DNA from: Acidimicrobiales bacterium
Lineage (GTDB): Bacteria; Actinomycetota; Acidimicrobiia; Acidimicrobiales; SZUA-35
Direction of reading: 5' to 3'
Assembly: GCA_020629155.1 (NCBI GenBank)
Contig: JAHDDW010000011.1
Coordinates: 83,412 to 119,799, forward strand
Length of the DNA: 36,388 bases
Shown: positions 9,951 to 18,211 of the stretch, in pieces
How the letters are laid out: every line of letters begins with the position of its first letter
Numbering within the stretch: position 1 is the first letter of the stretch
Translations under genes and position numbers: made by a program
Notes under the pieces: model-generated
Seen by the model: the letters and a program-made list of their open reading frames with translations, nothing else
Databases searched by the model: none
What the model was told of the DNA's origin: nothing

Positions 9951-11219
9951 CTAGATCTCACTAGCAGAAAAAGCTGGCGACAACTGCTCCTGTTCTGCGC
10001 GAGAGATGTTTAAGCTAGCTGCGACGCTACGCCACTGCCTGACACTTGCGACAATCTCTTTGACAAGCACGTCAGCTTGTGACGACGTGACCCTAAAATA
10101 GGGTGCCACTTCTAAAACTAAATCCAGATCAAGAGAATTATCCGTCTCAGAAATATTAAGGCTTAACCCGCCAGGTGATGGACTAGGGTTTATGTCGAAT
10201 GCTGGCGACAACTCCCAACCATCGCCCCGCAGAAGAAAACCATGATTACGCAGATGGTCATCAGTATTGCTGATACAAACAGAAAATACGATGCGCTTCC
10301 AAAGTTCAACCAAGTCAGCTGTTGGATTACTGCCAAACCGATTGAGAATCTCGGCGATTTCTAGATAACTAACATCTGTGTTGTGACTAGCTCCATCGCT
10401 ACAACCAAGCATTGTCATCGCAGAGGCAAAATGAAGCCGCTTACGATCTTCACCTAACACAAGGCGATCGAAACGCTTTGTTAAAAAAGCTCGACGTTTT
10501 TCTGTGACACTAATCAATTGACATTGAGGCACCCGCAAACCAGCTTTACACGCCAATTCATAGGCCAACATTTCCCATGCTGCATTGTCATAAGAATCGC
10601 TTCTGCTAGAAAATTTCGCAATCCAAAGGTGACCGCCTGGGTCGCTCACTCCTGCCTTCGGGCGTGCACCTCCAAGTGACGAGCCAGGAGCCAATAACAT
10701 GGCAAGCCACTGGCTATACTCTGCCCCATCCATTTCATCGCCCTGCACCTGCCAACTGGCTTTTTCTAATTCACGCAACCTGGCCCACGGCGGCGCTGCC
10801 AACACACCGTCATCGCTAAGAAACGGACCATCACTTGAAGCTCTGTAACGCAGAGCTCCGGTACGCTGCCTATCATGCACTCCTAAGAAATAATCCATTT
10901 CTGTCAGCCGACGCTGCTGCCGTTCCTCCACTCTCGCAGCGATCGCCTCACGTCGCTGCATCAGCGTTCGACCCCATCTATCTGGAGACGAATCCAGAAA
11001 GACCCCAAAATTTGTTTGCTCAGCGCCTGCCAAAAATTGTTGACCGCCATAGAGCTGCAAGTTAGGGTCTAGTTGTATTACACCTCGTTCAAGCCACTGG
11101 CTGTCATACATGAAAGCGAACGTTTCCTTACCTCTTGCAACTATAGACTGCAACTCCCCTACTTTTTGGGGCGTGTGCAGCCCTTGCCAATCTGCGTACA
11201 CTTCGACGCTGACGGTCAT
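9951..11219 (-). CDS. hipA: HipA-family serine/threonine kinase toxin
   Basis: This 422-residue protein has the HipA fold. The N-terminal domain carries FGVFLDSSPDRWGRTLMQRR at 71-90. A glycine-rich loop SSLGGARPKAG sits at 180-190, with ATP lysine K202 in LWIAKF. The catalytic loop SNTDDHLRNHGFL at 317-329 aligns D320 and N325 with the E. coli catalytic D309 and N314, and the metal aspartate D342 is in PAFDINP. All key residues are present, so an active kinase is likely. HipA proteins phosphorylate aminoacyl-tRNA synthetases or related targets and cause growth arrest. The start overlaps hipB by four bases. Target unknown. Confidence 0.9.
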   Translation of the reverse strand: MTVSVEVYADWQGLHTPQKVGELQSIVARGKETFAFMYDSQWLERGVIQLDPNLQLYGGQQFLAGAEQTNFGVFLDSSPDRWGRTLMQRREAIAARVEERQQRRLTEMDYFLGVHDRQRTGALRYRASSDGPFLSDDGVLAAPPWARLRELEKASWQVQGDEMDGAEYSQWLAMLLAPGSSLGGARPKAGVSDPGGHLWIAKFSSRSDSYDNAAWEMLAYELACKAGLRVPQCQLISVTEKRRAFLTKRFDRLVLGEDRKRLHFASAMTMLGCSDGASHNTDVSYLEIAEILNRFGSNPTADLVELWKRIVFSVCISNTDDHLRNHGFLLRGDGWELSPAFDINPSPSPGGLSLNISETDNSLDLDLVLEVAPYFRVTSSQADVLVKEIVASVRQWRSVAASLNISRAEQEQLSPAFSASEI

Positions 11220-11548
11220 GAATCAGCCTTAGAATTTTTTCGTCTCGGCGCTCGCTTTTTGGGTGTTTTTATCTGCGCGTCTTGCAATTTGCGACCAAGT
11301 TCATCGTCTTGTCCCAACATCGCTAAATCGCCGTCCAATCCTAACACCGAGAGAGTTCGCAATAGCGTACCAATTGATGAGTTTGCACTACCTTTCTCCA
11401 AATGATAAAGCGTAGAGCGGCTAATACCAGCTCGTTCAGCAACCTGCTGTGCAGTCAACCGACGACGAAGCCTAGCAAGCTTAATATTCTCCCCCAAAGA
11501 AACAAGAACCCGCTTTTGACGCGGCAACAAAACAACCGAACTGGACAT
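11216..11548 (-). CDS. hipB: HipB-like XRE antitoxin/regulator
   Basis: This 110-residue protein has an N-terminal XRE helix-turn-helix at about 15-70 (ENIKLARLRRRLTAQQVAER, AGISRSTLYHLEKGSA, IGTLLRTLSVLGL). A basic tail follows (KKRAPRRKNSK). HipB binds HipA and the operon promoter as a dimer, repressing transcription. The gene precedes hipA with a four-base overlap, the standard antitoxin-first order. A TATATA box seven bases before the ATG suggests a leaderless mRNA. Confidence 0.85.
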   Translation of the reverse strand: MSSSVVLLPRQKRVLVSLGENIKLARLRRRLTAQQVAERAGISRSTLYHLEKGSANSSIGTLLRTLSVLGLDGDLAMLGQDDELGRKLQDAQIKTPKKRAPRRKNSKADS

Positions 11549-11555
11549 AATGATT

Positions 11556-11561
11556 TATATA
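11556..11561 (-). promoter_or_regulatory. -10 box of hipBA (leaderless)
   Basis: TATATA on the minus strand is followed by seven bases and then the hipB ATG at 11548. An overlapping TATAAA register lies five bases from the ATG. No ribosome site is seen. Confidence 0.45.
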
Positions 11562-11678
11562 CTACACGTGAAAGGCCTTAATGTCCACCATACAAGACAT
11601 AACAAGATTCATACTGAAACTGAAGTGCTCGCAAATGATTGCCCATTCGCCAAAAGTACCATTGACGTATGAGATTCT

Positions 11679-11894
11679 TTGTTGAAGCGTCGAATCTATG
11701 TATGGGTTCTTGCAGCCGCTTCGTCGAGTGGCCTAGTAGCAATGTGGGGCGATACACTAAAAGGTCACGTAGATCTCAGCTATGGATTTTATCTGTTGCA
11801 GGCTATGGCAATCTCTGCTCATTTAGTCTTGCTGTTTTTTGTGATTTGGGTATCAAAAGATCTGCAGCAAGATCAAGGCGCGTCTATTTCATGA
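11679..11894 (+). CDS. Small two-helix membrane protein, unknown
   Basis: A TTG-started frame of 71 residues has a short basic N-terminus (LKRRIYVWVL), a first hydrophobic helix (YVWVLAAASSSGLVAMWG), and a second (LLQAMAISAHLVLLFFVIWV) followed by a charged tail (SKDLQQDQG). The two-helix pattern with positive N-terminus favours a real protein over a shadow. Another frame starting at ATG 11669 overlaps it but has no such pattern. The 3' end overlaps the end of the convergent wecA-like gene by 22 bases. No family recognised. Confidence 0.5.
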   Translation: MLKRRIYVWVLAAASSSGLVAMWGDTLKGHVDLSYGFYLLQAMAISAHLVLLFFVIWVSKDLQQDQGASIS

Positions 11895-13126
11895 ACAAGT
11901 CTTTCTTTGGCGTCACTTTCTAGCGCTTTGCGATTTTTGAAACGTGCGTCACGCTTAATGATTAGAGGGCTTGGTTTGCTACGAATGCCTTTTTCAAGCT
12001 GCAATGACTCTTGGTCTATATTTCGTGGTTTCAGCGTGTAAAAAATTAAGCCGAGATAGAGCATCGCTCCTAAGGCTGCGACGCCTAACGGAACGATAGC
12101 GTCACCTTTACCCTCGTTATAGGTCGGGTAAAGAACAAATAGCGATAACAGCCCCGTCCAGGCCCAGAGAATCAGCACACTACGTCTATGTCCATGCCCA
12201 AGCCGAACTAAACGATGGTGTAAGTGATCTTTATCAGCAGTCGCCAAACCCTGTCTGCTTGACGCACGACGAATAATTGCAAAAGCTGTATCAGCGATAG
12301 GCACGCCAAGAATAACCAGCGGAATAACTAACGGGGCGTAGAAGAAGAACGTCTGGCCGCTAAAAGGGTCAGCGGTGCGACCACCGACTGCCATAGTAGA
12401 CGACGCGAGCAACGTCCCTAGCAACAACGAACCGCTGTCACCCATAAAAATCTTTGCGGGATAAAAATTCCACGGCAGAAACCCTAGACACACACCAGCG
12501 ATAATTGCTGCAAGAAGTGGGCCTATATTGCTAGCAAATAGCAGATCAACCTCGCCGAGTCGCATACCATAGAGAAGAAACGCGATAGCTCCTATCCCTA
12601 CGACACCAGCAGCAAGACCATCCAAACCATCGATAAAATTCACAGCATTTGTCATGCCTAGAACCCACAAAATGGTGACAAGAAAAGATAAATCGTTATC
12701 AACAACAAATACATCCAGAAACGGCACCCTAAACCAGATAATATTCACTCCGCCAAGCACCAGCGAAATCCCCACGACAGCCATCCCCGCTGTTTTTGCT
12801 GGCGCAGAAATATCTCTAACATCGTCTAACAAACCTACGCCACAAGCAATAGTGACAGCCAACAAAACACCTAACGGCTCGCTTGTGCCAGCGAACACTT
12901 CGGTAAATTTCCCAGAAACAAACGCAACGCCAATAGCGATAACAAACCCGCTATACATTGCTAGGCCCCCGAGCAACGGTGTAGATTTTTTCTCTTTTCT
13001 ATAGCTGTCAGCTGTTGCCTCAACACCAAACTTTTTTGCCCCAACTCGACAAAACGGAACCGCTGCGAAAGTAGTTACAGCAGCAGCCAGCGCAATGAGA
13101 CAATATGGCAACAACGCCGAGAGCAT
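11873..13126 (-). CDS. wecA: WecA/TagO-like undecaprenyl-phosphate sugar-1-phosphate transferase
   Basis: This 417-residue polytopic protein belongs to the MraY/WecA superfamily. Motifs in order: TPLLGGLAMY, GLLDDVRDI (the Mg-binding DD), NAVNFIDGLDGLAAG, PAKIFMGDSGSLLLG and DKDHLHHRLVRLGH (HIHH-type motif of WecA rather than MraY). It transfers a sugar-1-phosphate, usually GlcNAc-1-P, from the UDP form to undecaprenyl or decaprenyl phosphate, starting cell-wall polymer linkage (arabinogalactan, teichoic acid or glycan). About 60 residues follow the last conserved motif region, ending in a basic cytoplasmic tail. In mycobacteria this gene (rfe) sits just before the ATP operon, as here apart from the hip module. 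Confidence 0.9.
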   Translation of the reverse strand: MLSALLPYCLIALAAAVTTFAAVPFCRVGAKKFGVEATADSYRKEKKSTPLLGGLAMYSGFVIAIGVAFVSGKFTEVFAGTSEPLGVLLAVTIACGVGLLDDVRDISAPAKTAGMAVVGISLVLGGVNIIWFRVPFLDVFVVDNDLSFLVTILWVLGMTNAVNFIDGLDGLAAGVVGIGAIAFLLYGMRLGEVDLLFASNIGPLLAAIIAGVCLGFLPWNFYPAKIFMGDSGSLLLGTLLASSTMAVGGRTADPFSGQTFFFYAPLVIPLVILGVPIADTAFAIIRRASSRQGLATADKDHLHHRLVRLGHGHRRSVLILWAWTGLLSLFVLYPTYNEGKGDAIVPLGVAALGAMLYLGLIFYTLKPRNIDQESLQLEKGIRSKPSPLIIKRDARFKNRKALESDAKERLVHEIDAP

Positions 13127-13132
13127 CAGAGA

Positions 13133-13138
13133 ATTTTA
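13133..13138 (-). promoter_or_regulatory. -10 box of wecA (leaderless)
   Basis: TAAAAT on the minus strand ends six bases before the wecA ATG. No Shine-Dalgarno is visible. Confidence 0.45.
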
Positions 13139-13228
13139 CTTCACGATCACGTGCGAGTCGGGGACCTCCAAGTATTGGCCTATCAATAGCAATGACCTCT
13201 AAAGAACACTCGGAGTTCCGTCGAATAC

Positions 13229-14695
13229 ATGGTGATGAATGAAGAACTCACTTTAGTACCTGCAGCACGGCTCGGCGCTCTCCTATCGACCCAACGCAGA
13301 CGTTATAACGAGACCCTGGCTTCCCTAGCCGCAAATTCTGGAGGAACGTTCTCAGTACATGACTTAGAACAGGCAGAACGAGGACGTTATAAACTATCGA
13401 CCGAACGTATCCAATCACTCATTTCGCTCTATGAACTAGGCGCCACAGAGGTTGTCCCACGAAGAACACACCTTGTCATAGATTTTGACAACAATACAAT
13501 GGCTTCAGGCGACAACTCAGCCAAGCTAGGCCCGCCTGACACAAAAGAAATCCTCAAACGATATCTGGCTTTTGTCTATGTGATGCGTCAGCAACAGCCA
13601 GGAACCCCGATAAGTCTTCGAAGTAACGACCTTGCTGTTCTTAGCCAAGCGCTACAGCTTTCGACCGACACAGTCTATGACCAGCTGACAGCGCTTATGA
13701 GCGACGCTGATGTTGCCACTAAATCTGCTTCAATCAAAAAAGGGTTCGCTGTAGCTGGTGCGGGCCTTCTCGTAGCAATCACGTCGCTAGGTTCCCTTGT
13801 TTTTGTGAGCGGAGACTCATCAGATCGGCTAGCCACTCCTGCGCCTACAACAGAACAGAGCTCAACGCCCCAGCTATCACAAACCCTACAATCTGAAGCG
13901 CAAACCAACGTTGCTCATGTTGGTTACAACAAAAAACAAACCAATCAGAAACAGGTTTCCGACACTGTCGAAGCTAGCACAACGATAGAAGAACAAGAAA
14001 AGACTAGCACAACAGAAAAAAAGCAAGTAGAGAAAACAGTTACGACCGCCTCGAAAGAACATCAAACCGAAACGACGAAGGAAACTACCAAAGCGACCAC
14101 AGAACTCAAGGCTAATAAACACAATCATGAGCCGATAAAACAAGCATTCGCTGACAACGATCCAACAGACAGCGTAAAGCCGGTCGAGGCAATAGCGGCA
14201 ACACAAGAAACGACTGGAGAAACAGAAGCTGCAGCGACGCAGACCCAAAGTGCTTCTTTAACATATGAGGCTATCGGCCAGCAAGCTGAATCTATGATCG
14301 CCTACGACTGGCAGTCAAAACTGCCTGGATGGACTGTTCGCTACGAAGGTGACCGGCCTGGCTATCGAGGCATAACTGTTTTAAGCGAAAAAAGCGTCAC
14401 TATCTATATAAACCCAGGTGACACCGCCACCGATGTAGCAGGCATCCTAGCGCATGAGCTCGGGCATGCGCTTGACGTAACGTATCTACAAAACCAGGAC
14501 AGGGTTCAATGGTTAGAGGCACGAGGCATGCCTGCTGTGTGGTGGGCAGGTGAAGGTCTCAACGATTTCAGCGTCGGCGCAGGCGACTTCGCCGAGGCAG
14601 TTGCTGCTTTGTGGGTAGGCTCTCCAAGTGACTCGGTTCACGGCAATTTCACCCCTGCACAGCTCCAGCTCACTGCGGAGCTACTTCCCAGATAG
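13229..14695 (+). CDS. HTH - membrane helix - HELGH metalloprotease-like protein
   Basis: This 488-residue protein has three parts. (1) Residues 10-80 resemble an XRE-like helix-turn-helix (LGALLSTQRRRYNETLASLA, SVHDLEQAERGRYKLS, ERIQSLISLYEL), and residues 128-157 look like a second helical module. (2) One membrane helix lies at about 172-195 (GFAVAGAGLLVAITSLGSLV), with KK before it. (3) A long Thr/Lys/Glu/Gln-rich spacer at about 200-340 is followed by a compact C-terminal domain with HELGH at 409-413 (zinc ligands H409 and H413, catalytic E410) and a candidate third ligand E456 in DFAEAV. The HTH would be cytoplasmic and the protease outside. Substrate and signal are unknown. Divergent from wecA across 102 bases. 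Confidence 0.8.
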   Translation: MVMNEELTLVPAARLGALLSTQRRRYNETLASLAANSGGTFSVHDLEQAERGRYKLSTERIQSLISLYELGATEVVPRRTHLVIDFDNNTMASGDNSAKLGPPDTKEILKRYLAFVYVMRQQQPGTPISLRSNDLAVLSQALQLSTDTVYDQLTALMSDADVATKSASIKKGFAVAGAGLLVAITSLGSLVFVSGDSSDRLATPAPTTEQSSTPQLSQTLQSEAQTNVAHVGYNKKQTNQKQVSDTVEASTTIEEQEKTSTTEKKQVEKTVTTASKEHQTETTKETTKATTELKANKHNHEPIKQAFADNDPTDSVKPVEAIAATQETTGETEAAATQTQSASLTYEAIGQQAESMIAYDWQSKLPGWTVRYEGDRPGYRGITVLSEKSVTIYINPGDTATDVAGILAHELGHALDVTYLQNQDRVQWLEARGMPAVWWAGEGLNDFSVGAGDFAEAVAALWVGSPSDSVHGNFTPAQLQLTAELLPR

Positions 14696-14736
14696 GTTTT
14701 ACTTACGCAAATTTTAGCGTTCTGTTGCAAAACAAT

Positions 14737-14767
14737 TTGATATAAAACGAATAAGTAGAGATAGAAT
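14737..14767 (+). promoter_or_regulatory. Promoter of the serine hydrolase gene (leaderless)
   Basis: TAGAAT at 14762-14767 ends seven bases before the ATG at 14775. TTGATA at 14737-14742 is a possible -35 with a longish 19-base spacer. No ribosome site lies in between. Confidence 0.5.
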
Positions 14768-14774
14768 TTGTTGT

Positions 14775-15599
14775 ATGGACCCTCTAGCATTAACCCAGCA
14801 ATGGCCTGTTTCTACTGTGTCGGCTGGTTGGATAACTGGGGCAGGCAAATCGGACAGCGTCGGCGATAGCACCCATAGGTTTCACCTTGCCTCAGTTACT
14901 AAACTGCTTTTTTCTTACGCTATTTTGATTGCGGCTGAAGAAGGGGTCCTGCCGCTGAATAAACCTACGGCGATTGAACATGCGACGATTAGCAATCTGT
15001 TGTCGCACAGCTCAGGGCTAGCTGCTGAAGCGACCACTCGGGACAACACGCCGACATTGGCTGCCGCTGGGCAGCGACGTATTTACTCAAACCTAGGATT
15101 TGATCTGCTCGCTCAAGAGCTTGAACAGGCTAGCGCCATGCCAGCAGCCGACTATTTCAAAGAAGCAGTGGCCGAGCCGCTTGGTCTACGCAACACGACA
15201 ATCGAAGGTTCTGCCGCTTTTGCTGGCTATAGCACTATAGAAGATCTTTTGAAAGTAGCCGCTGAGCTGCTCAACCCTACGCTTATCTCTTCCTATACGT
15301 TGACGAAAGCTACTTCGCCTCATCTGCCAGCGTTGGAAGGGATACTTCCTGGCTTTGGCAAACAAACACCTAACTCTTGGGGGCTGGGTATGGAAATTCG
15401 GGGTATGAAGTCGCCGCATTGGACGGCGGCAAGTAACTCGCCAGCGACCTTCGGCCATTTCGGAAAATCGGGCACCTTTTTGTGGGTTGACCCTCTTGCT
15501 AAAATTGGCTGCGTTGCTTTAACAGACCAAGAATTCGGACCTTGGGCTACGCCTCTATGGCAAGACTTCTCAGAAGCAGTATTACGCCATGGCTCTTGA
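14775..15599 (+). CDS. Serine beta-lactamase/penicillin-binding-like hydrolase
   Basis: This 274-residue protein has the three active-site motifs of the class C beta-lactamase/DD-peptidase/esterase fold: S-x-x-K as SVTK at 40-43 (in FHLASVTKLLFSYAIL), Y-x-N as YSN at 104-106, and HFGKSG at 228-233. SNLLSHSSGL at 73-82 is another typical block. It is shorter than AmpC (about 360) and has no signal peptide, so a cytoplasmic esterase or peptidase is more likely than a secreted beta-lactamase. The next gene overlaps its end by 11 bases. Confidence 0.85.
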   Translation: MDPLALTQQWPVSTVSAGWITGAGKSDSVGDSTHRFHLASVTKLLFSYAILIAAEEGVLPLNKPTAIEHATISNLLSHSSGLAAEATTRDNTPTLAAAGQRRIYSNLGFDLLAQELEQASAMPAADYFKEAVAEPLGLRNTTIEGSAAFAGYSTIEDLLKVAAELLNPTLISSYTLTKATSPHLPALEGILPGFGKQTPNSWGLGMEIRGMKSPHWTAASNSPATFGHFGKSGTFLWVDPLAKIGCVALTDQEFGPWATPLWQDFSEAVLRHGS

Positions 15600-16122
15600 T
15601 GAAAGAAATGCGCTGAAAAGAGCAATTTTCTCTCTTTCGCGGTTTAGACATAACAAACTTGGTCTCGGCTGTATCATAGCTTCCCTAGCACTCGTCTCTT
15701 CAGATCAGTTAGCTGCCACCCCTATAACTACAGAGATGGCAGATACTAAGGCGTCGACATCAATTCAAAACAAACTTGAAGTAATCCAAACAGCTTTCAA
15801 AAATAAAATTCCTTTGACATATATCGTTTCGTATAACAGCGAATATGATGGATACTACCTGACCATAGATAGAAATAGCGGTAAAGATAAGTATAAGATA
15901 ATGTGGGTAGACGATCGCCCTGTTGCTGCTATTCATCCTGGTGGACGTCTCATGATCGTCGCGGACCAAGAAGCATTATCTAAGGCTACTTTTCCAAACA
16001 ATATGCAATATCTCGCTTCTGGCTCGCCTATCTTTGGTGAAGTTACTACTGCAAACGGTCCAGCTGTCTTCGTTGCTCCAGGTCAAGACACAAGCCAGAC
16101 AAATTCTGGACCTGCTCTTTAA
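15589..16122 (+). CDS. Exported protein of unknown function
   Basis: This 177-residue protein has a positively charged N-terminus (DERNALKRAIFSLSRFRHNK) and a hydrophobic core (LGLGCIIASLALVSSDQLAA, about 24-43) that looks like a signal peptide with an A-x-A-like end. The mature part contains YIVSYNSEYDGYYLTIDRNS and VDDRPVAAIHPGGRLMIVAD, consistent with a small beta-rich domain, and a Gln/Ser/Thr-rich tail. I do not recognise it. The start overlaps the serine hydrolase stop by 11 bases, so the two are likely co-translated. Confidence 0.7.
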   Translation: MALDERNALKRAIFSLSRFRHNKLGLGCIIASLALVSSDQLAATPITTEMADTKASTSIQNKLEVIQTAFKNKIPLTYIVSYNSEYDGYYLTIDRNSGKDKYKIMWVDDRPVAAIHPGGRLMIVADQEALSKATFPNNMQYLASGSPIFGEVTTANGPAVFVAPGQDTSQTNSGPAL

Positions 16123-16191
16123 TTTCTATAGTTTCTGCCGATACGAGACATGTGAATCGTCTGCGAAATACTGTACCGCTGGAGCTCAACC

Positions 16192-17172
16192 ATGAGCGAC
16201 CTTAAATCTAATTTCGCTAAAGTGCGCGCAAGACAGATCCTCAAAAATGTAGGGCTAGAAAATCAGGCGCTGGAACGAGTCAGTAGTACACGCAATGAAG
16301 TTTTCCTAAGCAAAGACTACGTTATCCGCACAAACAAACGATCTGATCAACGCCTAAAAAGAGAAACCGAGGTTTATCGACTGTTACCTAACGAGTCGTG
16401 GGCTCCCGAGATCATTACCTACGGCACAAATAACACAAATGATTATCTGATCTGCAAACGTAAACCAGGCGCTTCGCTTGCGCGACACTGGCCGCAAATG
16501 CAACCGCAGCAACGCCGCCGTGCAATCACACAGATTGTCGCTATTTGCAAGCAAATTCATGCAATAGACGGCGACATTCCTCCTTTGGCTAGCTCACCTC
16601 ACCTGCTCGACTTTACGAACTATTCAATTGTTCAACCAGCTCTAGAGATGCTCGAAAAAGTGTCACCCTTCTATGACCTTCATTTCCTTGACGATATTAG
16701 GCAAAAAATTGATGCGCTGTATTCGATAATCACTTTCGAGAAACAACTTCACCTTATTCACGGCGATTTAACATTCGAAAATATTTTGTGGGATGGCAGC
16801 AATATTAGTGCTGTTGTTGACTTTGAATGGGCTAGAGCTGCGCCACTCGATTTAGAGATAGACGTTCTTTTTCGCTACTATGGGTTACCTGAAGCACACG
16901 CACCTGCAGAACATCAGCACAGCGTCAAACCGCAAGATTATTATGCGGTGCCACTCTGGTTAATGGAAGATTATCCTGCACTTTTCGAGGTTGACAAGTT
17001 GACCGAACGTCTTGTGCTTTACGCGCTTTGTTTTGAAGTCAACGAGCTGCACCATTGGCAAAACGCTGATCTCAAAAACCCGCTTCACCCTCACGGGCGG
17101 CTCAAACTTCTTTTAGGCACAGGCGGCTATCTGGAAAAGACGCTGCATGCGCTACGAATCAACTGGCTATAA
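16192..17172 (+). CDS. APH/choline-kinase-fold phosphotransferase
   Basis: This 326-residue protein has an aminoglycoside phosphotransferase-type kinase fold. The N-lobe runs to about 95. The catalytic loop is LIHGDLTFENILW at 188-200 (D192 base, N197 metal), and VVDFEWARAAPLDLEID follows at 208-224 (D210 metal; DFE replaces DFG). The final third is rich in H and L. Such proteins phosphorylate small molecules (antibiotics, choline, homoserine, sugars); nothing here decides the substrate. GGAG seven bases before the ATG is a good ribosome site. The stop lies five bases from the convergent lgt stop. Confidence 0.82.
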   Translation: MSDLKSNFAKVRARQILKNVGLENQALERVSSTRNEVFLSKDYVIRTNKRSDQRLKRETEVYRLLPNESWAPEIITYGTNNTNDYLICKRKPGASLARHWPQMQPQQRRRAITQIVAICKQIHAIDGDIPPLASSPHLLDFTNYSIVQPALEMLEKVSPFYDLHFLDDIRQKIDALYSIITFEKQLHLIHGDLTFENILWDGSNISAVVDFEWARAAPLDLEIDVLFRYYGLPEAHAPAEHQHSVKPQDYYAVPLWLMEDYPALFEVDKLTERLVLYALCFEVNELHHWQNADLKNPLHPHGRLKLLLGTGGYLEKTLHALRINWL

Positions 17173-17177
17173 GAGCC

Positions 17178-18035
17178 TTACTTTTTGCTTGAGACTTTAG
17201 AAGACGCACTCTTGACTTTGTCGAGTTCGACAACTTTCTGGTTATCTGCTGATTTATCTTTTGATGACATGTACACAAGCACCATAATTGCAGCTATAGC
17301 GGCAACGCCACTTGTAATATTGTTAACTCGGATACCTTCAATTTCAGTAGCGTTATCGATACGTAAACTTTCAACCCAGAAACGACCCACTGAATAGCCA
17401 GCAATATAAGCAGGCAACATCTGCGCCCCCTTCAAAATGCCTTTCCTGCCAAGAAAAACAAGCAAAGCAAACAACCCGACACTCCAAAGCGCTTCATAAA
17501 GAAACGTTGGATGAAATGTTTCAAAACCTTCAAAGCCAGCAACCCGATATTCAGGGTCTATTTCTAACGCCCAAGGCACATCGGTTGGACGACCGTAGAG
17601 CTCCTGATTAAACCAGTTACCGAAACGCCCTATGGCCTGGGCAATGGGAATCGCCGGAATGACAGCAAAGATAAACGACCCGATATCTAACTTCCGACGA
17701 CGCGCGGCAAGCCAGCCTGCAAGCAAACCAACTACTAGACCACCTGGGATACCTAAACCTGGAGTCCAGACTTTAAAAATTTCTACTATAGGTTTACCAT
17801 CTGTGATAACGTGATAGATCTTCGCTCCCCAAAGACCAGCGAGTGTTGCGATCAAAGCAACTTGCGCAACGTCGTCAGGGTTGCCGTCTTTAGCAGCCCA
17901 ACGCTTAGACGCTATCGTAATGCCAGCCACAACACCGATGCCGATGCACAGCCCATAGAAACGCAAGCTAAGTGGCCCCAGTTCAAAACCGTTACTTGAA
18001 GGGCTTGGGATGGAGGCCAGTAAAGAATAGAACAT
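17178..18035 (-). CDS. lgt: Prolipoprotein diacylglyceryl transferase
   Basis: This 285-residue protein has about seven membrane helices and the Lgt signature AIGRFGNWFNQELYGRPTD. LSLRFYGLCIGIGVVAG near the N-terminus and HPTFLYEALWSVGLF are also typical. It transfers diacylglycerol from phosphatidylglycerol to the lipobox cysteine of prelipoproteins. The C-terminal tail is basic and Ser-rich (KVKSASSKVSSKK). GAGGAA nine bases upstream of the ATG is the ribosome site, and it falls in a 10-base sequence repeated upstream (see findings). Confidence 0.96.
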   Translation of the reverse strand: MFYSLLASIPSPSSNGFELGPLSLRFYGLCIGIGVVAGITIASKRWAAKDGNPDDVAQVALIATLAGLWGAKIYHVITDGKPIVEIFKVWTPGLGIPGGLVVGLLAGWLAARRRKLDIGSFIFAVIPAIPIAQAIGRFGNWFNQELYGRPTDVPWALEIDPEYRVAGFEGFETFHPTFLYEALWSVGLFALLVFLGRKGILKGAQMLPAYIAGYSVGRFWVESLRIDNATEIEGIRVNNITSGVAAIAAIMVLVYMSSKDKSADNQKVVELDKVKSASSKVSSKK

Positions 18036-18066
18036 AAGAAAATTTCCTCGAATAGAATCGCTACCG

Positions 18067-18090
18067 TTGAAGTTAGAAGACTAACTTCAA
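18067..18090. repeat. Perfect 10-bp inverted repeat with 4-base loop upstream of lgt
   Basis: TTGAAGTTAG at 18067-18076, AAGA, then CTAACTTCAA at 18081-18090. It lies about 30 bases upstream of the lgt start in the divergent gap with the MBL-like gene. Neither side is followed by a T run, so it is not a simple terminator. It could be a leader hairpin of lgt mRNA or an operator. Confidence 0.6.
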
Positions 18091-18197
18091 GAAACAAACC
18101 TTATTGACCGTTATTCCTCGAATCTTCAAGGTCTTGCTACATGCAGGTTAGAGAAGGATCACTTTTCAATTCTGTAGAGCTTCGACCTATAGAAGCC

Positions 18198-18203
18198 TAT
18201 AAG
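18198..18203 (+). promoter_or_regulatory. -10 box of the MBL-like gene (leaderless)
   Basis: TATAAG ends eight bases before GTG at 18212, the start chosen for the downstream gene. The other possible start, TTG at 18206, would lie too close to the -10 to be transcribed. Confidence 0.45.
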
Positions 18204-18211
18204 ATTTGTCT

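Noticed and set aside
11669-11923. 84-codon plus-strand frame starting at ATG 11669
   Set aside because: It overlaps the 71-codon frame with two clear membrane helices, while its own sequence is Ser/Arg/Cys-rich without pattern.
13886-14248. 120-codon minus-strand frame rich in Phe, Cys, Leu that looks membrane-like
   Set aside because: It is antisense to the Thr/Lys/Glu spacer of the HTH-zincin protein; AAA/GAA/ACA codons read backwards give Phe, Leu, Cys.
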